Source: Catellatospora tritici (GTDB taxonomy: Bacteria; Actinomycetota; Actinomycetes; Mycobacteriales; Micromonosporaceae). From it: 64,000 bases of DNA. This document shows positions 34,271 to 42,097 of this stretch, piece by piece. The first letter of the stretch is position 1. Each line of letters opens with the position of its first letter. The notes under the pieces are model-generated. The model made no database searches. It was not told where the DNA came from and saw only the letters and a program-made list of their open reading frames with translations. Location: the NCBI RefSeq assembly GCF_019083965.1, contig NZ_JAHRCY010000007.1, positions 62,001-126,000 of the forward strand. Reading direction: 5' to 3'. The position numbers and the translations under genes were made by a program.

Positions 34271-35361
34271 GCCGTCACCTCGCGAATGAGCCGGGCGCAG
34301 AGCAGCGCGAGTGGTCCCCGCGGCGCGGAGGCGGGCGGCTCGCCGCGTTCGAGGGCGGCGGCCAGCCGTGGTTCCGGGCGCAGCACCCCGGCCAGCGGCA
34401 GGCCCAGGGCCTGCGCCATCTCCGTGGCGCCGAGGCGGCCCGGCCCCGGACCGCGTACCACCACGGACAGCTCACGGCGCTGGGCCAGCACCAGGTCGAC
34501 GATCCGTGCCGCCGCGGCGGCGGCTCGCAGCTCGGCTGGGACCACCAGCAGGGCCCGGTCCGCTGCCTGCAGCACTACCGCCGCGGCCTCGTCCAACCGG
34601 CGCGGCACGTCCACGACCACCAGGTCGCGCCCGCGCCGTCCGGCGTCGAGGGCCGCGGCCATGGCGTCGGCGGGCAGCGCGGGCATGACCGGCGACTCCT
34701 CGTCGGGCACGTCCCGGGCGCAGGACAGCACCACCAGGTCGCCGCGGCTGGGCAGCGCCTCGACCAGCGCGGCGGGATCGACCGGGCCGCTGGCGCGGGC
34801 CAGTTGCGGCCAGCGCAGCCCGCGCATCTCCTCCCAGCCGAGCAGCAGATCGGCGCCGCCGCCGAGCGGGTCGGCGTCGACGAGCAGGGTGCGCAGCCGT
34901 TCCCGGCAGGCGGTGACGGCCAGTCCGGCCGCCAGCACACTGGCTCCGGCGCCGCCCCGGCCACCGAGCACCGCCAGGACCCGGCCGCCCCGCGCCACGG
35001 CACGAGTGCTCGCGAACCGTTCGTGCAACCAGGGCTCGGCGGCGGGCAGCAGCACCACGTGTTCGGCACCGAGCAGGTGGGCGTCGTCCCAGGGACGGGA
35101 GTCGCGGCCGTCGCGGCAGGCGATGACCACGCCGGGGCGGCGTGGCAGGCGGGCGCGGACGCACGCGTCGACCTGGTCTCCGCCGAGCAGGATCAGTGGC
35201 GGGCGGCCATACCGCAGGCGGGCCGCGCCGGGGTCGTGCGCGACCTCGATCTCGACACCCGCGGCCGCGGCGATGCGCAGGACGTGGTCGAGCAGGTCGG
35301 GGTCGGCGGTCACCACCAGCGCGCGAGCGGTGTCGCCGGATCGGTTGGGGGTACGGCTCAT
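34267..35361 (-). CDS. CpaE/TadZ-like localisation ATPase (Rv3660c/Ssd-type)
   Basis: The 364-residue protein has an N-terminal receiver-like region (ARALVVTADPDLLDHVLRIA), then a deviant P-loop region LAVLGGRGGAGASVLAAG near residue 130, and a LLVDADPLGGGADLLLG strand-helix typical of MinD/ParA folds. It lacks the signature Lys of the deviant Walker A, so ATP hydrolysis is doubtful. The family is a helicase/secretion-neighbourhood CpaE homologue, thought to position the Tad machinery; the mycobacterial homologue was linked to septum regulation (from memory). It is the first gene of the coupled operon. The 6C RNA precedes it on the same strand. Confidence 0.85.
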   Translation of the reverse strand: MSRTPNRSGDTARALVVTADPDLLDHVLRIAAAAGVEIEVAHDPGAARLRYGRPPLILLGGDQVDACVRARLPRRPGVVIACRDGRDSRPWDDAHLLGAEHVVLLPAAEPWLHERFASTRAVARGGRVLAVLGGRGGAGASVLAAGLAVTACRERLRTLLVDADPLGGGADLLLGWEEMRGLRWPQLARASGPVDPAALVEALPSRGDLVVLSCARDVPDEESPVMPALPADAMAAALDAGRRGRDLVVVDVPRRLDEAAAVVLQAADRALLVVPAELRAAAAAARIVDLVLAQRRELSVVVRGPGPGRLGATEMAQALGLPLAGVLRPEPRLAAALERGEPPASAPRGPLALLCARLIREVTA

Positions 35362-35499
35362 GCGGGCACTGTGCGCCGCAGTCCTGTCCCGACTCCACCG
35401 CCGCCACGGCCGCCCTGTGGACGACGGGTCGCTTGTGGACGGCGCGCCGAACCGGCCGTGGATCTGCTATGCCGCGGGAAGGTAGGTGCCCGGGAAGAC

Positions 35500-35603
35500 G
35501 ACGACCCCCGTCCGGGGAGACGGGGGCCGTCCTGGGGTCCGGCCAAGGGGGGATGTGGGCCGGAACCCGCCCAGCGGCTGCGGGGGGGGTGGCAACCGCT
35601 GAG
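35500..35603 (-). ncRNA. 6C small RNA
   Basis: The minus strand between the CpaE-like gene and the HAD gene forms the 6C architecture. Hairpin 1 (35573-35600, stem of 9 bp) has a loop with eight consecutive C. Hairpin 2 (35535-35568, about 10 bp with one bulge) has a loop with exactly six C. A terminator hairpin (35500-35531) follows, with GACGACCCCCGTC-like arms. The location matches mycobacterial B11 and Streptomyces scr3559, both 6C RNAs, between the CpaE and HAD genes (from memory). The 5' end is estimated near 35603. In mycobacteria 6C acts through its C-rich loops on G-rich ribosome sites. Confidence 0.88.
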
Positions 35604-35628
35604 GGCTTGTGTGCGAAAGCATGCCCCA

Positions 35629-35648
35629 CTCGACGGGGCGCCGTCGAG
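35629..35648. promoter_or_regulatory. 8-bp dyad upstream of 6C RNA
   Basis: CTCGACGG (35629-35636), 4-base loop GGCG, CCGTCGAG (35641-35648) form a perfect inverted repeat about 30-45 bases before the estimated 6C start, where a promoter or operator is expected. Confidence 0.4.
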
Positions 35649-35788
35649 AGGCTTCTGTCCCGACACGCCCCGACACGCCGTAGATGAAGCCAAGATCCTA
35701 CGCTGCGCAATCACTGATTCGCCGCTCAGTTACCAGGGTCTTGCGAACGATTGACGCCTGCCGGACGCCGCGAACGAAACATCCCGGC

Positions 35789-35794
35789 TACACT
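35789..35794 (+). promoter_or_regulatory. Candidate -10 element of the HAD gene (leaderless)
   Basis: TACACT lies 8 bases before GTG 35803, so transcription would begin at or close to the start codon. No matching -35 was seen. Confidence 0.4.
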
Positions 35795-35802
35795 TTCTCG
35801 CC

Positions 35803-36615
35803 GTGGGCCGTAGCGCCGCGTTTTTCGACCTGGACAAGACCGTCATCGCGACGTCGAGCGCGTTGGCGTTCGGCAGACCGTTCTATCGAGACGGCCTGAT
35901 CACTAAGCGTGACGTCGTTAAGACGGCGTACGCGCAGTTCATGTTCAAGCGCGGTGGCGCTGACGACCAGTCGATGGTCCGCACCCGCGACTACATGGCC
36001 GAGCTTTGCAAGGGCTGGAAGGTAGATCAGGTGCGCCAGATCGTCGGCGAGACCCTGCACGAGCTGATCGATCCGTACATCTACGCCGAAGCCGCCATCC
36101 TGATCGAGGAGCACCAGGCGGCGGGGCGCGACATCATCCTGGTGTCGGCCTCCGGCGAGGAGATGGTCGCGCCGATCGGCGCACAGCTGGGGATCTCCGA
36201 CGTCATCGCCACGCGGATGAAGGTCGCCGACGGGCGCTACACCGGTGAGATCGACTTCTACGCCGCGGGCCCGGCCAAGGTCGAGGCGGTGCGGCGTATC
36301 GCCGACGAGCGCGGCTACGACCTAGCCGAGTGCTACGCCTACTCCGACTCGGTCTCCGACGTGCCGCTGCTGGCCGCCGTCGGGCACCCCAGCGCCGTGA
36401 ACCCCGACAAGGCGCTGCGCCGCGAGGCGATCGAGCGCCGGTGGCCGGTGCTGGAATTCCGCCACCCCGTGCCGCTGGCCAAGCGACTGCGCAACCGACC
36501 GGCCGTTCCGGTGGCTGCCGCCGCGCTCGGCCTCGGTGTGGGCGTCGCGATCGGCATCGCCTGGTACGGCCGACGCCGCCGCGCCCGCGCCGCGGCCGCA
36601 GCCGCGGCACTCTGA
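35803..36615 (+). CDS. HAD-IB family phosphatase (SerB-like) with C-terminal membrane anchor
   Basis: The 270-residue protein starts GTG 35803 (MGRSAAFFDLDKTVIAT). Asp9 and Asp11 in FFDLDKT are the nucleophile and acid/base. Motif II is LVSASG, motif III region K in PAKVEAVRR, and motif IV YAYSDSVSDVPLL. The subfamily is HAD-IB, related to phosphoserine phosphatase and 1-acyl-glycerol-phosphate-type enzymes. A hydrophobic segment (about 222-245) near the Arg-rich tail may anchor it to the membrane. It is divergent from the 6C RNA/tad operon, as in mycobacteria (Rv3661, from memory). The promoter looks leaderless. Confidence 0.88.
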   Translation: MGRSAAFFDLDKTVIATSSALAFGRPFYRDGLITKRDVVKTAYAQFMFKRGGADDQSMVRTRDYMAELCKGWKVDQVRQIVGETLHELIDPYIYAEAAILIEEHQAAGRDIILVSASGEEMVAPIGAQLGISDVIATRMKVADGRYTGEIDFYAAGPAKVEAVRRIADERGYDLAECYAYSDSVSDVPLLAAVGHPSAVNPDKALRREAIERRWPVLEFRHPVPLAKRLRNRPAVPVAAAALGLGVGVAIGIAWYGRRRRARAAAAAAAL

Positions 36616-36933
36616 GCGCGCAAACCACTCCGGAGAGTGGCCCGAGTGCCACAACAGCCCCATCTGTCACACATTCCCGGCGAGGGCTGGCCATCGGGGC
36701 GAAACGGGCGTAGAAAAGTGAGTACGGAAGCGTTCTGCAGCCGAAAGTAGCTGGCAGAAGCCAGCTTTCGAGCACGGCCACCGGGCACCCACGCGCGATC
36801 TAGCCGTCGTGAAGGCAAAGTCCCGGCGAGACCCTCGGGTCCGCCGAGGGCAGTTAGCCAGAGGTGCACGCCTGGTAACCCGGGCGGACGTGCGCGATGG
36901 CGTCGCGAACATGCGGCGCCATCCATAATTTTG

Positions 36934-37047
36934 GCGCCTGCCTCCGCAGGCGCGGCGTGCTCGCCTTTCAGGCGGCGTCTTCCCTCGTCGCTGCCGAGCC
37001 TTCGGCTCGGGCACGCTCCTCAGTCCAGACGCCGCCGGCGAGCACGC
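36934..37047. repeat. Hairpin plus 93-bp bulged cruciform element
   Basis: A hairpin GCGCCTGC-CTCC-GCAGGCGC (36934-36953) is followed by a bulged cruciform. Arm A is GCGTGCTCGCC (36955-36965), 5 unpaired bases, then GGCGGCGTCT (36971-36980). Arm B is AGACGCCGCC (37027-37036) directly followed by GGCGAGCACGC (37037-37047), giving 21 paired bases with a 5-base bulge. A CCGAGCC-TTC-GGCTCGG hairpin sits in the centre. It looks like a structured RNA or a miniature inverted-repeat element. Confidence 0.75.
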
Positions 37048-37118
37048 GGTTGGTGGTCGGGGTTTTCAAGCGCAGGCACTCGGGTATGCACGCATGCTGC
37101 TGCGGTCGCGCTGGGAGT

Positions 37119-37186
37119 TGGGGCAGTTTTGGGGAAACTGCCGGAATCCCAGCCCAAGATTCGTGCGGTTTCCCCGCGACTGCACG
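37119..37186. repeat. Palindromic element with central CAAGAT
   Basis: Two arms of about 20 bases (GCAGTTTTGGGGAAACTGCC and the inverse-like GTGCGGTTTCCCCGCGACTG) flank CAAGAT. The same layout recurs at 57251-57324 and 59781-59841. Confidence 0.55.
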
Positions 37187-37233
37187 GTGCCGCCGGGCGA
37201 GACGTGTCGCCGTGGGCTTGTTTGGACGGTGGG

Positions 37234-37962
37234 TCAGCGGAACGGGTCGGCTAGCGCGGGGATTTCGGCGCAGGCCTGGGTGATCGCGGTGGTGTAGTGG
37301 CGGAGCCAGGAGCGGAGGCCGTCGGGGGTGCCGGTGGCGAAGGCGTTGGCGGCGCCGATGTATTCGGGCTCGCGGTCCAGGTGGGCGACCTCGACCGGGA
37401 CCAGGCCGCGCGGGTCGAAGCCGCTGCCGACCAGGGTGAGCCGCGCGGCGGCACGGGCCACGATGCCGTTCACGCCGGGGAACGCCTTCAGTGAGAGCAG
37501 TTCGCCGTGTACGACCGCCGCCCGCACCAGCGGATCACCGGCCTCCGTCGCGACCAGCTCCAGCAGCGTGTCCAATCGGGCGGCGGCTTCGGGCAGGGGC
37601 TTTCCGAGGTCGTGCTCCGGGAGCACGCCGGTGCCCGCGAGCAGGTGCAGTCGGGCCAGGACCTGGCGCGGGGACTTGTGCCAGCGCTCGTGCAGGGTCG
37701 GCACGGCCTCGGCCACCCGCAGCGCGCCCTGTAGCACCGCGTCCAGCACGGTGCCGCCACGTACGTCGCTGAGCTCGTACCGGTGGCCCTCAAGTGCGGC
37801 GCTGGCCACGGCGCAGCGCAGGCTGATCTCGGCCGCGACCGCCCCGCCCTGACGCCGCAGGGCCCGGTGCTTGTACGCGCCATCCACCGCAGCGCGGGCA
37901 CCGTTCACCGCAGATTCGACATCAGCCAGCTCCAGCAGCGGGGCCAGGGGGTCCATAGTCAT
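37234..37962 (-). CDS. Fic-like conserved hypothetical protein (Rv3662c-like)
   Basis: The 242-residue protein is helical. Its C-terminal half carries FPGVNGIVARAAARLTLVG, which resembles the Fic signature HPFxDGNGRxxR but lacks the catalytic His and the canonical Gly pattern. An ASAALEGHRYELSD motif precedes it. Fic proteins AMPylate targets, but the missing catalytic His makes activity unlikely. From memory this corresponds to Rv3662c between the HAD gene and acs in mycobacteria. Start ATG 37962 (or 37956). It is divergent from acs. Confidence 0.65.
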   Translation of the reverse strand: MTMDPLAPLLELADVESAVNGARAAVDGAYKHRALRRQGGAVAAEISLRCAVASAALEGHRYELSDVRGGTVLDAVLQGALRVAEAVPTLHERWHKSPRQVLARLHLLAGTGVLPEHDLGKPLPEAAARLDTLLELVATEAGDPLVRAAVVHGELLSLKAFPGVNGIVARAAARLTLVGSGFDPRGLVPVEVAHLDREPEYIGAANAFATGTPDGLRSWLRHYTTAITQACAEIPALADPFR

Positions 37963-38019
37963 GCCCGGAGACTAACCGCCGGACCGGCAGCACCCCGGCT
38001 CGGCACTTCGCCGGAAATT

Positions 38020-38034
38020 GTTAGGGACCCTAAC
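38020..38034. promoter_or_regulatory. Perfect palindrome in the acs upstream region
   Basis: GTTAGGG-A-CCCTAAC lies in the divergent region, 84-98 bases before the acs start, and is suited to bind a dimeric regulator of acs or of the Fic-like gene. Confidence 0.5.
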
Positions 38035-38117
38035 TGTAAACAGCCGTCACGGCGACGTAACATCAGCCCCGAGACCGACGTCACAGGCATAATTTGACCC
38101 CCCAAGGAGGCGCGGCA

Positions 38118-40070
<1,953 letters not shown>

Positions 40071-40080
40071 CAGACGAAAC

Positions 40081-40112
40081 ACGGAGGGCGCCCCCCGGGG
40101 GGCGCCCTCCGT
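40081..40112 (+). terminator. Terminator of acs
   Basis: A perfect 32-base palindrome (ACGGAGGGCGCCCCCC and its complement) lies 10 bases after the acs stop and faces the convergent secreted-protein gene, so it may serve both. Confidence 0.8.
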
Positions 40113-40152
40113 GCCGCGGTTCGGCACCGCAGACCACTGGCCTGCGGTCAGG

Positions 40153-40671
40153 TCACCATAGACAGCCGGGGCACTCGGGCCCAACGCCGTGGGACTTCAT
40201 GTAGGACTTGCTGACCCGAGGGTCGGTCAGCGGAACCCGGGTCAGGGTCGGGACGCCGTCCTGCACCGTGACGCCGAAGCAGTCCAGCCGCTGACTCAAC
40301 GAGGTTCCGGAAGCCAGGCAGAATCCACCGACGAATTCCCACTCCAGCGCCCCGAGCAAGCCGCTGAACTGAGTCGGCGTGTCCCCGGTGAGGTAGGTCT
40401 GCGTGGGTCGGCCGTAGCCGTTGATCGGGTCATAGAGCACGATGCCGAACTGAGGTCCGGTCGCGGTCAGCGGCGTGCAGGGCTTGGACCATCCGGCCAG
40501 CTGGAACCAGTGGTACCCCTGCGCGTCGGTGACCAGCTCGAACGAGGTGACCGCGCCCGTGGCGCAAGCAACGGACGGGACCCCGTTCCAGGTGGTCGCG
40601 GCCTGGGCGGGTGACGTGAATGCCACCACGGCGACTGCCGTGACGAGCACTCCGAGAATGCGGCGGATCAT
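40153..40671 (-). CDS. Small secreted protein
   Basis: The 172-residue protein starts at ATG 40671 (MIRRILGVLVTAVAVVAFTS), a signal peptide cleaved after AQA. The mature part is rich in G, T, Y, W and carries at least six Cys, suggesting disulphides: VACATG, KPCTP, GGFCLA, RLDCFG, and PECPGCL near the end. GAGGG precedes the start. It lies 8 bases after the LuxR-like regulator in the same operon, so it is probably controlled or co-expressed with it. No known domain. Confidence 0.7.
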   Translation of the reverse strand: MIRRILGVLVTAVAVVAFTSPAQAATTWNGVPSVACATGAVTSFELVTDAQGYHWFQLAGWSKPCTPLTATGPQFGIVLYDPINGYGRPTQTYLTGDTPTQFSGLLGALEWEFVGGFCLASGTSLSQRLDCFGVTVQDGVPTLTRVPLTDPRVSKSYMKSHGVGPECPGCLW

Positions 40672-40679
40672 CGGTTCCC

Positions 40680-41732
40680 TCAACTGTCGTGTTCTTCATT
40701 GGGTTGGCTCGCCGGCTGCGCGGTGGAGCCCGTGGGGTACTGCGCGACGCGCAACGAACCGAGCGCGACGCCGAGTTGGAAGCGGTTCTCCACACCGAGC
40801 CGGTCCATGAGACTGCGCAGCAGGTTGGATACGGTCCGCTCGCTGATCTGCAACTGCTGCGCGGCGCCGGCATCGGTGAGCCCCTGCACCAGCAGATTGA
40901 CAAGCGCTTCCTCACGCGGTGTGAGCGCGAACGCGGGCACAGTGACCTCCTGCGGAGACCGAGCAGCAGACCAGCAACGTTCGAACGTTTCCACCAGCGA
41001 AGCGACGAGCGACGCCTGGGCCACTTCGAGGTAGCCCCGTTCGTAGTTGCGTGGATCGACTGGGAAGAAGGCGACCTTGCGGTCGAGGACGATGAGTTTC
41101 ATGGGGACTTCCGGCATTGCCCGGTAGGCCACACTCGACCTGGTGGACTCACCGCCGAAAGGCACCATCCGATCTGGGTCAGGTGGAAGCACGCCGACGA
41201 CTCGGCTCGGAATGAGACGTCCGCTGAGCTGCCGGTCCGTCTGTGCGGCAGCCCGCAGGGACGTCGCCTCGAAGGCCTGTTCCGGGTTGAGCGTCAACCT
41301 CTCCTGATGGGCGTGCGAGAGGAGCACCGCCATCCGCTTGCGGGCCTTGTCCCTGCTCGTCAGATGTCTCATCTCAGGCCCGAGCTCGACCGTGTCCGCG
41401 CGCGGCACGGAACAGCGCGTCCCGTGGCTGACAGCTGCCCGGTGCTGGCGCCGCCGCAGCTGGTGGACCACGCTGTCCGCAGGCCTGGCGCCCCAGACGG
41501 TCTCACCGCGCAGCCCCGCCTGCCGCGAGGGAACGACCGACTCCGCGCCGTAGAGGTCCTCCAGCGCGTCGTCGACGCGTTTGCGCGCCATGCCGAGAGA
41601 CTTGGCAAGGTTGCCCGCGGTGTCGGGCCCACAGGTGGCCAGCGTGCGGAACACCAGGTCCGCATCCGGGGTGAGGCCCCACCTCGTCAGCAGCGGCATC
41701 GGTGCCCCGAGGGGGATGCTCGACGTCGTCAT
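40680..41732 (-). CDS. LuxR-type regulator, paralogue of the protease-linked regulator
   Basis: The 350-residue protein starts at ATG 41732, with a perfect AAGGAGG 6 bases before it. The N-terminal segment (LTRWGLTPDADLVFRTLATC) is TrmB-like; the middle part has PMKLIVLDRKVAFFPVDP. The C-terminal helix-turn-helix is LTPREEALVNLLVQGLTDAG, then LQISERTVSNLLRSLMDRLG, the canonical LuxR fold. It resembles the 12552-13541 regulator over its whole length. Two perfect palindromes (41812-41864) lie in its upstream region. It is followed by the secreted protein and, upstream on the same strand, the M6 protease. Confidence 0.85.
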   Translation of the reverse strand: MTTSSIPLGAPMPLLTRWGLTPDADLVFRTLATCGPDTAGNLAKSLGMARKRVDDALEDLYGAESVVPSRQAGLRGETVWGARPADSVVHQLRRRQHRAAVSHGTRCSVPRADTVELGPEMRHLTSRDKARKRMAVLLSHAHQERLTLNPEQAFEATSLRAAAQTDRQLSGRLIPSRVVGVLPPDPDRMVPFGGESTRSSVAYRAMPEVPMKLIVLDRKVAFFPVDPRNYERGYLEVAQASLVASLVETFERCWSAARSPQEVTVPAFALTPREEALVNLLVQGLTDAGAAQQLQISERTVSNLLRSLMDRLGVENRFQLGVALGSLRVAQYPTGSTAQPASQPNEEHDS

Positions 41733-41811
41733 ACTCGACCTCCTTGACGGCAAGAGGAAATCATCCGGCGCACCGGGCCGTCTCCTGTTGTGATCAAACC
41801 GAGACCGGCGA

Positions 41812-41864
41812 TTGCGGGATCCCGCAACGGCGCCGAGCAGCGGAGGCGTTGCGGGATCCCGCAA
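41812..41864. promoter_or_regulatory. Twin 16-bp perfect palindromes upstream of the LuxR-like gene
   Basis: TTGCGGGATCCCGCAA occurs at 41812-41827 and again at 41849-41864, centres 37 bases apart (about 3.5 helical turns), 80-132 bases before the regulator start. They are candidate operators for autoregulation or for a looped complex. Confidence 0.7.
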
Positions 41865-42050
41865 TGGTGCGCGGAAAGCTGGCGGTCGGACCGCCACTGC
41901 ATGAACATCCCATACGGCGGCAAGATCTCCCGGCCCTTCGGAGCCGCCGCCGGACGACAGCGGAAGGGGCTCCACGGGGGAGCCCCTTCCCGAGTCGGTT
42001 TTGGAAGTGCTCGGACCGGCACGATCGGCCCCGGCACGGTGATGGCATGG

Positions 42051-42082
42051 AAAAGGGCCTGTCCCGAAGGACAGGCCCTTTT
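42051..42082 (-). terminator. Rho-independent terminator of the M6 protease
   Basis: AAAAGGGCCTGTCC, loop CGAA, GGACAGGCCCTTTT is a 14-bp perfect stem with a T-run on both strands, 16 bases after the M6 stop. Confidence 0.9.
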
Positions 42083-42097
42083 CGTTTACCGGCTAAC

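Larger units (their letters stand above)
36616..37233. other. Long non-coding stretch with strong secondary structure
   Basis: No credible gene. It contains the 8-bp hairpin at 36934-36953, the 93-bp bulged cruciform at 36955-37047, and a palindromic element with a central CAAGAT at 37119-37186. Open frames here are low-complexity shadows with no ribosome site. Confidence 0.65.
41733..42097. other. Intergenic stretch between LuxR-like gene and M6 protease
   Basis: It holds the twin palindromes, a 10-bp hairpin (AAGGGGCTCC at 41964-41973 with its complement at 41979-41988) and the M6 terminator (42051-42082). I see no convincing gene. Confidence 0.6.

Noticed and set aside
36616-37233. tRNA or riboswitch in the long gap
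   Set aside because: No T-loop, acceptor or known riboswitch core could be matched; only hairpins of unknown role were found.
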